DNA of 64,000 nt from Rhizobiaceae bacterium MnEN-MB40S (lineage in GTDB: Bacteria; Pseudomonadota; Alphaproteobacteria; Rhizobiales; Rhizobiaceae). The notes below the pieces were generated by a model, which worked only from the letters and a program-made list of their open reading frames with translations, did no database searches and had not been told where the DNA came from. A program made the translations under genes and the position numbers. Positions within the stretch are counted from its first letter, which is position 1. Each line of letters opens with the position of its first letter. This document shows, in pieces, positions 17,587 to 25,431 of this stretch. The DNA is taken from the NCBI GenBank assembly GCA_024343425.1, contig BRLC01000002.1, positions 1 to 64,000 of the forward strand, written 5' to 3'.

Positions 17587-18840
17587 ATGAACATGCAATC
17601 AGGACGCCGCGGAGATAGGCAGGCGCAGTATTCTGCGGAAGCGCGTCGCCGTTTCGTCAGCGACAGGGTCACCACGCGTCTGGTTCTCAATTTTTCCGGT
17701 TTCGAAAACACCAGCGTTCAAGCGCTCGTTGATCGGCTCGCCCGATGCGCGGAGAAAACCGGCGACGTGTTCGGATTTACGGTGGAGCGATCGCCCCGGG
17801 AGGCCCGCGAAGCCGATCATATGAGCATTACCGATTTCCACTCGAAGGGATCGGATTGGCGCGTCGACACAAGGCTCGTGCAGTTCGGCTGGTTCGACAT
17901 CGTGGCGGAATACGAGAATTCGCCCTATCCGGCGGGCTTCCTGGCGAACTTCGTCAAATATCTTGCCTTCTTTGCAGACGGCACGGTGCTGCGATACATG
18001 CGCACCAGCAAGCTGTACTTTCTCTTTTCCATCTATCCGCTAGTCCTGGCTGTTCTGTTTGCTGCGGCGAGCCTTGTGGCCGCGCGATGGATCGCAGACT
18101 GGCTGGGCCTGACGAGCTGGCTCGTCCCGCCGGCAGCCATCGTCTTCTGGCTGATCCTGTGCCGCTGGCCCGGACGCTTTTTCTATATGCCGCTGACCAT
18201 CAGCGACTGGGGATTCGCCCGCGACATGATCAACCGGAGCAATCCCAAGATCGATGATCGCATGGATCTGTTCGCCAGGCGCGTCGCCGAAGAAATCGCT
18301 TCGTCCAACCATGACGAGATCGTCATATCGACCCACAGTTTCGGGAGCCTCTGGGCCATTGGCGCGCTCACGCGCGCGCTGGAAGAAAATCCGTCGTTGC
18401 TGGAAGGCAAGAAACTGCGTTTCCTCGCGCTCGGCTCAAGCCATCTCAAGATCGCGCTGAGCCCCAAGGCGTCATGGATGCGCGATCAACTCAAAAGGGT
18501 GCTGTCGGAGCCTGCGCTGTTCTGGCACGAATTCCAGTCGAAGGACGACGCCATCGCCTTCTACAAGTCAGATCCATTCACGCCCGCCGGTCTGACAGGC
18601 GACCCCGACCGATACAAGATTGATCGCGTCCGTTTCAAACGAGGCATGACGCCGGCCCGTTACCGACGCATGAAACGCTCGCTCTATCGCACCCATGGTC
18701 AGTATGTGCGCCATTACGACAATCCCGTCGATTTCGATTTCGGGATACGGCTGTTCGGACCGTTTGACACGAGGTCGCTTGCCGCAATACCGCACATCGT
18801 CAAGTTGCTCGTATCTGACCAGAAGGCTCGGCAGGGATAA
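17587..18840 (+). CDS. Membrane alpha/beta-hydrolase-like protein
   Basis: Protein of 418 residues, family not recognised. After a basic N-terminus, residues about 140-195 hold two transmembrane helices (YFLFSIYPLVLAVLFAAASL and LVPPAAIVFWLILC). The C-terminal half has a strand, EIVISTHSFGSLWAIGAL, which is a typical nucleophile elbow (Ser in HSFGS near residue 250). Later acidic residues and His could complete a triad, but I cannot place them. It may act on lipids or lipoproteins at the inner membrane. The ATG at 17587 is preceded by AGGA; a second ATG at 17593 is also possible. The methyltransferase-like gene follows after 5 bases, so they are probably co-transcribed. Confidence 0.6.
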   Translation: MNMQSGRRGDRQAQYSAEARRRFVSDRVTTRLVLNFSGFENTSVQALVDRLARCAEKTGDVFGFTVERSPREAREADHMSITDFHSKGSDWRVDTRLVQFGWFDIVAEYENSPYPAGFLANFVKYLAFFADGTVLRYMRTSKLYFLFSIYPLVLAVLFAAASLVAARWIADWLGLTSWLVPPAAIVFWLILCRWPGRFFYMPLTISDWGFARDMINRSNPKIDDRMDLFARRVAEEIASSNHDEIVISTHSFGSLWAIGALTRALEENPSLLEGKKLRFLALGSSHLKIALSPKASWMRDQLKRVLSEPALFWHEFQSKDDAIAFYKSDPFTPAGLTGDPDRYKIDRVRFKRGMTPARYRRMKRSLYRTHGQYVRHYDNPVDFDFGIRLFGPFDTRSLAAIPHIVKLLVSDQKARQG

Positions 18841-18845
18841 CGCAC

Positions 18846-19442
18846 ATGTCATCAATCGACTGGTCTTTGGCGGGCAAAACCGTCTGGTGGATATTCATCG
18901 TCGTGTGGGTGGCGCTGAGATGGCGGCCGAACGTCCGCGCGCGTCGTCATCGCGTCAAGCAGAGCAAGCGTAGTCTCAAAGAGAATATTTCTCTGGCGAT
19001 TTCTTTCAGCGGCCTGTTTCTTGTGCCGGTCATCTGGATGTCGACGCGGTGGTTTCGGCCGTTCAATCATGACATAGGGCCGTTTTCGATCGCCGTCGGA
19101 ACCGTCCTTTTGATCGTGTCGCTGATACTCTTCCATCTGACCCACAAGGCGCTCGGCACGATGTGGTCGAACAGCCTTGACCTCAGGACCGGCCACAAGC
19201 TCATCACCACTTCGATCTACACGCATCTGCGCCACCCCATGTATACGGCCTTCTGGGTCTGGGCGCTTGCGCAGCCATTCCTGTTCGCGAACTGGATATC
19301 GGGACTGTCCGGAATCATCGGATTCGGCGCGCTGTTTTTTCTGCGAGTCGGCACAGAAGAAGAGATGATGGAAGCTGAGTTCGGGGACGAATACCGCTCT
19401 TATGTCAGCCGAACAAAAAAGATTATCCCCTGGATCTACTAA
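18846..19442 (+). CDS. Isoprenylcysteine carboxyl methyltransferase-family membrane protein
   Basis: Integral membrane protein of 198 residues with about four or five helices. The C-terminal half carries the family signature: LITTSIYTHLRHPMYTAFWVWAL (the RHPMY core binds S-adenosylmethionine) and then GTEEEMMEAEFGDEYRSYVSRTKKIIPWI. Bacterial members methylate small or lipid substrates that are mostly unknown, so the substrate cannot be stated. It lies 5 bases after the membrane hydrolase-like gene, which suggests they share a pathway at the membrane. Confidence 0.8.
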   Translation: MSSIDWSLAGKTVWWIFIVVWVALRWRPNVRARRHRVKQSKRSLKENISLAISFSGLFLVPVIWMSTRWFRPFNHDIGPFSIAVGTVLLIVSLILFHLTHKALGTMWSNSLDLRTGHKLITTSIYTHLRHPMYTAFWVWALAQPFLFANWISGLSGIIGFGALFFLRVGTEEEMMEAEFGDEYRSYVSRTKKIIPWIY

Positions 19443-19624
19443 GTACGCATATTAACGGACTGCGTTCTTTCATTTTTAATGACAATTGTATAATAAGTAC
19501 CCGCTCGGGACATGTATTTTCCCGCTCTGCCAGTAGTTATGAAAACGTACTTGCGCTATTGTTGAAGCAATGTGCGGTATGTTTATATCGCCACGTCGGG
19601 GGACGATTGAGAGGGGTACACTCT

Positions 19625-20317
19625 ATGCTTGGCATCGTGAAGACGATGAATTCTGTGCTTGCCGCAATTTGCGCAGCCACACTTATATGTGCGCTAACTG
19701 TACCTCAGGGCTTTGCTGAAAACGACGGCAATTACACAAATCGACAGACCCGTGACAGCACAAATCATAGCTACAGCAACACAAAAAACCGGAAAGTAAA
19801 TCCCCGCACCGGCGAGGTGTTTCTGCTGCGTGGTCTCGCGAACATCTTTTCCCTCGGAATGGACGAAATAGAGAAAAAGATGGAAGCCCGCGGGCTTAAC
19901 GCCAGAACCTTCAATCACAGCGGATGGAAATCCGTTGCAAACGACATTGTGCGTCGGTCGAAAGACGACAAGGTGTCGTATCCGATCGTGATCGCCGGCC
20001 ACTCGCTTGGCGCCAACAGTTCCGTATCGATGGCCAACTATCTTGCAGACAATGGCCTGGAGGTCGCCCTTGTGGTCGCCTATGACCCGACGATCAAGCG
20101 GACGGTTGGCAAGAACATCGACAATGTCATCAATTTCTATGTGCCCAACGCCACTGATTCCAACGCCATCACCAAGGGCCCGGATTTCAAGGGACGGCTT
20201 AAAAACGTTGACATCTCCGACATGGAGAATGTTGGCCATATGAATCTGGAAAAGAACCCGAAGCTGCAGGACGAACTGGTCAACCGTGTCCTGAAGATAA
20301 CACGGGCCAAAAAGTAG
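19625..20317 (+). CDS. Secreted lipase/thioesterase-like alpha/beta hydrolase
   Basis: Protein of 230 residues with an N-terminal signal peptide (hydrophobic IVKTMNSVLAAICAATLICALTV, probable cleavage after GFA). The mature part has VFLLRGLANIFSLGMDEIEKK, the opening strand and loop of a lipase-like fold, then PIVIAGHSLGANSSVSMANYL, a clear nucleophile elbow (Ser near residue 124), and a late His (VGHMNLEKN) as candidate catalytic base. It probably acts on an ester in the periplasm. The ATG at 19625 has GAGAGGGG upstream; an ATG at 19649 is an alternative. The preceding 180 bp are A/T-rich and likely hold its promoter. Confidence 0.7.
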   Translation: MLGIVKTMNSVLAAICAATLICALTVPQGFAENDGNYTNRQTRDSTNHSYSNTKNRKVNPRTGEVFLLRGLANIFSLGMDEIEKKMEARGLNARTFNHSGWKSVANDIVRRSKDDKVSYPIVIAGHSLGANSSVSMANYLADNGLEVALVVAYDPTIKRTVGKNIDNVINFYVPNATDSNAITKGPDFKGRLKNVDISDMENVGHMNLEKNPKLQDELVNRVLKITRAKK

Positions 20318-20320
20318 CCT

Positions 20321-21157
20321 CTACCCTCCGTCGCCCGTCCCGGTCATGAACCGCGTTGCTGCGGCATGGGGCAACGCGTCGCCGGCATAGCTGAAGGTTT
20401 CGCTGTGCAACACCTCTTCCGCCGCGCGCACCAGTCCGCCGAGCGCTGCGCGCGCAAAAGACCCGCCGACGCTAATGCGTTTGACGCCGGCGTTTGCGAG
20501 TTCGCCAACCGACCATGTCGGACCTGACAATCCCATGACGACATTCACAGGTTTGCTTACGGATTCACATACGGCGCGGATGGCGGCGAGATCAGGCAAC
20601 CCAGGCGCGTAGAGCACGTCGGCGCCGGCTTTCTCGAAAGCCTGCAGACGCCGGATCGTGTCATCAAGGTCCGGCCGTCCATGGAGATAATTTTCGCTAC
20701 GAGCCGTCAGGAGAAAATTCTGTCCCCTGCCCGCTTCGACACAGGCTGCGATTCGATCAACGGCCAGTTCGAAGTCGTAAATGGGTTTGTCGGAATTGCC
20801 CGTCGCGTCCTCGATGGTGCAACCGACGAGGCCAGCCGCGACAGCGCCTCCGATAATCAACGCGCAGTCTTCAGGCGATTCGGCAAAGCCGTTCTCCAGG
20901 TCTGCGGAGACGGGCAGCGACGTCGCTTCGACGATCTCTTTGGCGTTGGCAAGCATCGTTTCCCGATCGAGCCGATTGCTGGAATCGCGTTCGCCGATTG
21001 CAAAGGCCAGCCCGGCGGATGTTGTCGCGAGCGCTTTGAAACCCAATGCTTCCAGTATCTTTGCGGATCCGGCGTTCCATGCATTCGCGATGACGAAGCA
21101 CCCCTCCTGGGTATGCAAATGTGTAAAGGCGTCGAATTTTTCCTGACGTGTCGGCAT
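20321..21157 (-). CDS. Isocitrate lyase/PEP mutase family enzyme
   Basis: Soluble TIM-barrel enzyme of 278 residues. Family marks: FVIANAWNAGSAKILEALGFKALATTSAGLAFAIG, then PVSADLENGFAE (metal-binding Asp/Glu region), AGLVGCTIEDATG, and NFLLTARSENYL. It lacks the KKCGH loop of true isocitrate lyases and belongs to the wider group that includes 2-methylisocitrate lyase-like, oxaloacetate hydrolase-like and phosphonate enzymes, so the substrate is uncertain. The ATG at 21157 has GGAGAG upstream; an in-frame hydrophobic extension to 21268 is not included. It converges with the lipase-like gene with only 3 bases between stops. Confidence 0.8.
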   Translation of the reverse strand: MPTRQEKFDAFTHLHTQEGCFVIANAWNAGSAKILEALGFKALATTSAGLAFAIGERDSSNRLDRETMLANAKEIVEATSLPVSADLENGFAESPEDCALIIGGAVAAGLVGCTIEDATGNSDKPIYDFELAVDRIAACVEAGRGQNFLLTARSENYLHGRPDLDDTIRRLQAFEKAGADVLYAPGLPDLAAIRAVCESVSKPVNVVMGLSGPTWSVGELANAGVKRISVGGSFARAALGGLVRAAEEVLHSETFSYAGDALPHAAATRFMTGTGDGG

Positions 21158-21347
21158 GCCCGCACTCTCCGGCTGCAAAACGCATATGGAACATATCAGG
21201 AACAACCAAATGCTGCAAGCAGGTGGGAGACAATAGATTTCATGGCTTGCGCCGTCGAAATATGTCAAAGAAGACGGGCCTGTCCTATTCTACGCGACGA
21301 TAGAAAGGGACAGCTTCTGCCTTCTGCTGTGAGTCGCCGGGAAGCAA

Positions 21348-21995
21348 ATGGATTTCACTGACCTGATACAATTGCTGCACCACATGTGGTCCGGGGCGTT
21401 GCGGTTTGACCCGCAAATCTACGATCCGTCCGGAATGGATGACGCAACGCGTTTCGTATCCGTTCTGATCGTCATCCTGGCGGGCGCGTCGGTTCTCATA
21501 GGCCAGTGCTTCGCCCTGTTTCTCGTGTCGGCCTCCCCCATCGGATTTCTTCTCGGCCTTTTGTTCAACGGACTTTCGCTGGCCATCCGTCTTGGCGTCT
21601 GGATGGCAGCGTCGGTGATGGTCGCCAGCCTGTTCTTCGACACCGTTCTGCCGCCCTGGAACTTCATCTCCATCATCTTCATAGCGACATCGCCTCTCGT
21701 GTTCGGTTTTCTCGCGGTCTTGCCGAGCATCGGCAACGTCATCCTGTTCGTTCTGTACGGCTCGACGACGCTGAACATGATGTACGGCATGTTTTACGCG
21801 GCGAAGGTGCCCTTCCTGTCCGGCGCGCTGTGCGCGCTGTCCGGATGGGTTGTGATGAGCCTGGTCGAGCGCCTGTTCTTTTCCAGAAGCCGCGCCGCCC
21901 ATAGCGGCGGGTTCCTTTTTGCAAGTCGAAGACTGTCGCGTTATTCGTCAGAACAGATAGCCGACTACGTCAAGCAGCGGATTATGAACCGATGA
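21348..21995 (+). CDS. Polytopic membrane protein coupled to a hydrolase
   Basis: Protein of 215 residues with about four or five transmembrane helices (for example VSVLIVILAGASVLIGQCFALFLV, IGFLLGLLFNGLSLAIRLGVW, IIFIATSPLVFGFLAVL) and a basic cytoplasmic C-terminus. No family recognised. The stop overlaps the start of the following hydrolase-like gene by four bases (ATGA), so the two are made together and probably form a complex in the inner membrane. Confidence 0.65.
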   Translation: MDFTDLIQLLHHMWSGALRFDPQIYDPSGMDDATRFVSVLIVILAGASVLIGQCFALFLVSASPIGFLLGLLFNGLSLAIRLGVWMAASVMVASLFFDTVLPPWNFISIIFIATSPLVFGFLAVLPSIGNVILFVLYGSTTLNMMYGMFYAAKVPFLSGALCALSGWVVMSLVERLFFSRSRAAHSGGFLFASRRLSRYSSEQIADYVKQRIMNR

Positions 21996-23005
21996 GCGAC
22001 CTGCAGGAACTGCTGACCGGAATTCTGCTCGTCGCTGGCGCAACGCTGTTCGTGGCGTTGTTCACCGCTCCCTTTGAAGCCATGACGTGGTGGTCGCGCT
22101 GGACAACCACGGATGATGGCGACCTTGAGAACATTGACGGATTGCCGATCGACAGGCTCTCCGAAGATCCGGCGGCGATCAATGAAGCCGACGACAGGGC
22201 GGTGGTGGTCTACGTCACGGGTATCGGAACAATCACGGGCGACTCGCATCCGCCGCTGGAGGCGAATTTTCTGGACGAGTTGAAAAAGGCCATACCCTAC
22301 GCGACCGTCATCCAGGACTTTTTCCCGTATTCCCCGATGGGTATACCGCTTACCGGCCAGCGCATTTTTGGCTGGTTCTGGCGCTATCTCGGAGGCCACA
22401 GCGCCAATGTCGCCAAGAACCTGATCCGATTGCGCAACATGTTTCAGGTGCTTGTCGCCGCTGACGGCAGGTATGGACCGATCTATAGCGCAGGCACCTA
22501 TCAGGTTATCCGCAAGAAGCTCTACCAGTCCGGTCAGACGCCGGGCTCCCACCGTCCGGTGATCTTGCTGGGCTACAGCGGCGGGGCGGAAGTCTCGGTC
22601 GGCGCCGCTCCCTTTTTGCGGACGGCGTTCAAGGCAAGGCTCTCGCTGTTTTCGCTTGGCGGCGTGCTTTCTTCCCATTCCGGGCTTTCCGCCCTGGACG
22701 ACATTGTCCATATACAGGGCACGGCCGATCGCGTCGCCCGCATCGGCGCCGTCGGGTTCATTCACCGCTGGCGAATTTTCGCGAAATCCTACTGGAACGA
22801 GGCGCGCCGCGAAGGCCGCATAACGCGGATCACCTTTCCTGGAGTGGGACACAACGGGCCCAACGGCTATCTCGATGACGACAGCAGACCCGCAGAGGGG
22901 CAGCCGAGCAATATGCGGATGACGGTCGACGCCATCAAACAGATGGTCGACAACGAAATCGCGGAAAGCGAGAGAGACCGAAACTACAAGTCCTCAACGG
23001 TCTGA
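21992..23005 (+). CDS. Membrane-anchored alpha/beta-hydrolase-like protein
   Basis: Protein of 337 residues. Residues 8-28 form an N-terminal membrane anchor (LTGILLVAGATLFVALF). The strand RAVVVYVTGIGTITGD opens an alpha/beta hydrolase fold, HRPVILLGYSGGAEVSVGAAPFL is the nucleophile elbow (Ser near residue 195), IVHIQGTADRVAR matches the acid strand, and FPGVGHNGPNGYLDDD carries the candidate catalytic His near residue 286. All three triad positions are therefore plausible. The substrate is unknown. It is ATGA-coupled to the preceding membrane protein and is the third serine-hydrolase-like gene within 6 kb. Confidence 0.7.
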   Translation: MSDLQELLTGILLVAGATLFVALFTAPFEAMTWWSRWTTTDDGDLENIDGLPIDRLSEDPAAINEADDRAVVVYVTGIGTITGDSHPPLEANFLDELKKAIPYATVIQDFFPYSPMGIPLTGQRIFGWFWRYLGGHSANVAKNLIRLRNMFQVLVAADGRYGPIYSAGTYQVIRKKLYQSGQTPGSHRPVILLGYSGGAEVSVGAAPFLRTAFKARLSLFSLGGVLSSHSGLSALDDIVHIQGTADRVARIGAVGFIHRWRIFAKSYWNEARREGRITRITFPGVGHNGPNGYLDDDSRPAEGQPSNMRMTVDAIKQMVDNEIAESERDRNYKSSTV

Positions 23006-23051
23006 CGCCACACCGATTATTCAAAGCAGAGATGAAAGAAGGAGTGCAAGA

Positions 23052-23432
23052 ATGCAAACCGGACAGCTCGGCGATACGGTCTTCGAAACCTGGACGCCGG
23101 AGGAGGTTTACGAGGCCCTGACGCAACATCGCATCGTGCTGATCGATGTCAGGACACCCCAGGAGTTCATGTTCGAGCACATTGAAGGCGCGCTTCTTTC
23201 ACCGATGGCCTTCTTCTCGGCGCAAGATCTGCCTTCGCAGCAGGGTAAGCCCGTCGTCCTCCATTGTGGTTCCGGCGTCAGATCCGGCCGCGTGGCGAAG
23301 ATGTGCAGCGAAGCCGGCGTCGACAGGATAGCGCATATGGACGGCGGATTCGGCAAGTGGAAGGAAGCGCGGCTGCCCTATATCGGCACGGAGATGAGCA
23401 CCGGCTCCCCAAAACGCATGCAGAAGGAATGA
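23052..23432 (+). CDS. Rhodanese-domain protein
   Basis: Single-domain rhodanese of 126 residues. Motifs: VLIDVRTPQEFMFEHIEGALLSP and the active-site loop VVLHCGSGVRSGR with Cys72, then the C-terminal HMDGGFGKWKEA. Such proteins carry sulfane sulfur as a persulfide and take part in thiosulfate or sulfur relay. GAAGGAG lies 8 bases before the ATG. The stop overlaps the start of the small ATPase gene by four bases, so the two are co-translated. Confidence 0.85.
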   Translation: MQTGQLGDTVFETWTPEEVYEALTQHRIVLIDVRTPQEFMFEHIEGALLSPMAFFSAQDLPSQQGKPVVLHCGSGVRSGRVAKMCSEAGVDRIAHMDGGFGKWKEARLPYIGTEMSTGSPKRMQKE

Positions 23433-23971
23433 TGGCGGGCGAACCCCGCTTCTTCGTCCTGTCCGGCTGCTCCGGAGGCGGAAAGTCCACGCTGCTTTCG
23501 GAACTCGCCGAAAGAGGCTACGCCACCGTCGAAGAACCTGGACGCAGAATTGTCAGACAGGAGACGCGCAACGGCGGAGCGGCCCTGCCTTGGTGTGATC
23601 CTGCTGCCTTCGCGCGCAGGGCTGTTGCGATGGCGATGGAGGATTTGCAGCAGGCGCAGGCAGCCGATGGACCGGTGTTCTTCGACCGCGGCCTCGTCGA
23701 CGCGGCAGCCGCCCTGGAACAGGCGACAGGAAAACCTGTCCTGCAATCCGTGTGCAGTCCGCGACGCTATCATCACATGATGTTCCTCGCACCGCCCTGG
23801 TCCGAGCTTTTCGGTCAGGACACGGAGCGCAGACACGACTTCGGCGAGGCCGTCGCCGAGTATGAGAGGCTTGTGAACGCCTATCAAGCATTGAACTATA
23901 CGGTCGTTCCTCTGCCCAAGGCGCCGGTTCGAACCCGGGCGGACTTCGTTGTCTCGATGATTGCAGTCTGA
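23429..23971 (+). CDS. Small P-loop ATPase (AAA_28-like)
   Basis: Protein of 180 residues with Walker A at residues 13-21 (GCSGGGKST) right after the N-terminal strand FFVLSGC, then YATVEEPGRRIVRQE, PVFFDRGLVDAAAALE (kinase-like Walker B with DRG), and a C-terminal half with RRHDFGEAVAEYERLVNAYQAL. This matches small ATPases of the AAA_28 type, often described as predicted nucleotide or cofactor kinases. The exact substrate is not known. The ATG overlaps the rhodanese stop, followed by a second in-frame ATG. The longer frame upstream, inside the rhodanese gene, is a shadow. Confidence 0.8.
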   Translation: MMAGEPRFFVLSGCSGGGKSTLLSELAERGYATVEEPGRRIVRQETRNGGAALPWCDPAAFARRAVAMAMEDLQQAQAADGPVFFDRGLVDAAAALEQATGKPVLQSVCSPRRYHHMMFLAPPWSELFGQDTERRHDFGEAVAEYERLVNAYQALNYTVVPLPKAPVRTRADFVVSMIAV

Positions 23972-24115
23972 TCCGTTCGGCTATCCAATCGCTCTTGATT
24001 GCTTACAGGAATGGAGACTGGCGGCGTCAAGTCCGCAGAGAACTTTGCCAGTAGTCACCTTATTGCTGCCCGGCCCTGCAATTAGACGACCAATTTTTTG
24101 CACTCTGGCCGCGGT

Positions 24116-25225
24116 CTATGAACTGGTCATTTTCTGCCCATCCGCCTCTTCCGCAAACGGTTGTTTATCCCAGTCCTTGCCGATGCGGCCGTCACTCGAA
24201 AGCAGTATGGCTATTGGCCGCGTCGGTTCGAAGGCCGCCAGCACGATAACGACCACAGAGGTCATCGGAACCGCCAGAATGGCGCCGGCGACGCCCCAGA
24301 TCGCGTACCAGACAGTCAGCGAAATAAGAATGATGAAGGGGCTCAGGTTGAGGGATCGGCCAAACAGCCGCGGCTCTACGACGCCGCCCATGAACATTTG
24401 CGACGCTGTCAGCGTGACGAAGACGAAAAGCAGCGACGGGATCGAGCCGAATTGCGCTGCGGCGAGAAGGACGGGCGCAGCCACGCCGACCATCGATCCC
24501 ACATAGGGTATGTAGTTGAGAACGCCAATGAAGACGGCGAAGAAACCCGCAAAATCTAGTCCGATCGCCAGCATCGCGACATAGCTGATCAGGCCCAGCA
24601 TCACATTGACGAGGGTTTTCAGCGTCAGATACTCGCCAATGCGCTGGTTGACGCTTCCAACGACATCCATTGCGGTCTCGGCGTCCTTTCGGCTGCCGGC
24701 CGCAAGCATGACCTTGCGGGGTAGATGCAGCCTCTCTGCGATCAGGAAAGTCGCATAGAAGATCACGACGAAAATCTGTCCGGCAAAGGAGCCGACGGAC
24801 GTCACGGTCGTGCTGATGACCCGCTGAAGATTGATATTTCCAAGAAGCAGATTGCGTATCGTATCCCAGGTGGGCTCATCGTCGATGCCCAGATAATTCG
24901 CGACGTCTCCAATGAAAAGCAGCAAGGTCGACTGGTACTGCGGCGCAAGCGCCACGATCCGCTGAACGTTCTCGGCAAACAGGAAAATCATCAATACGGC
25001 GAGAAAAATAAATAATAACAGAGCAATGACGTTGCGCAGCCAAAGCGGAATCACCGCTCCAACCACCGGAACCCGCCCCAGCACGGAAGCGATCGTCGAG
25101 AGAACGTATACGGAAATGACGCCGGAGATGACCGGTATGAATATCGGCTTTCCGATGTGCAATATGTAACCCACCATGATGGCGAAGGCCAATCCATAGA
25201 CCAGATTACGAAAGCGGTCGTTCAT
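24116..25225 (-). CDS. AI-2E family (PerM-like) transporter
   Basis: Integral membrane protein of 369 residues with about eight helices. Family marks: N-terminal helices (FAIMVGYILHIGKPIFIPVISGVISVYVLS), the amphipathic periplasmic region with LLLGNINLQRVISTTVTSVGSFAGQIFVVIFYATFLIAERLHLP, and the C-terminal block YIPYVGSMVGVAAPVLLA plus VEPRLFGRSLNLSPFIILISLTVWYAIWGVAGAILAVPM. Members include AI-2 exporters and Na+/H+ antiporters, so the substrate is open. AGGAG precedes the ATG at 25225. The gene diverges from the FUSC gene, with about 200 bp of A/T-rich promoter sequence between them. Confidence 0.9.
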   Translation of the reverse strand: MNDRFRNLVYGLAFAIMVGYILHIGKPIFIPVISGVISVYVLSTIASVLGRVPVVGAVIPLWLRNVIALLLFIFLAVLMIFLFAENVQRIVALAPQYQSTLLLFIGDVANYLGIDDEPTWDTIRNLLLGNINLQRVISTTVTSVGSFAGQIFVVIFYATFLIAERLHLPRKVMLAAGSRKDAETAMDVVGSVNQRIGEYLTLKTLVNVMLGLISYVAMLAIGLDFAGFFAVFIGVLNYIPYVGSMVGVAAPVLLAAAQFGSIPSLLFVFVTLTASQMFMGGVVEPRLFGRSLNLSPFIILISLTVWYAIWGVAGAILAVPMTSVVVIVLAAFEPTRPIAILLSSDGRIGKDWDKQPFAEEADGQKMTSS

Positions 25226-25431
25226 TCAGCGGCTCCTGCGTGTGCAGCTTCTGGCGCAAAGTAGACCTGCATTCCTGTATGATTACAAGCCTCCGCGTCG
25301 TCTTCGACAGCGCCTCTTCGGAAGTCGTGGTGCATTCCATATACTGCCGTTGTTGATTGGTTTTTTGACAGGGAAACATACACTTTGACAGCGATGGATA
25401 TCGACATATCGAGGGAGCCGGACAGCGCGAA

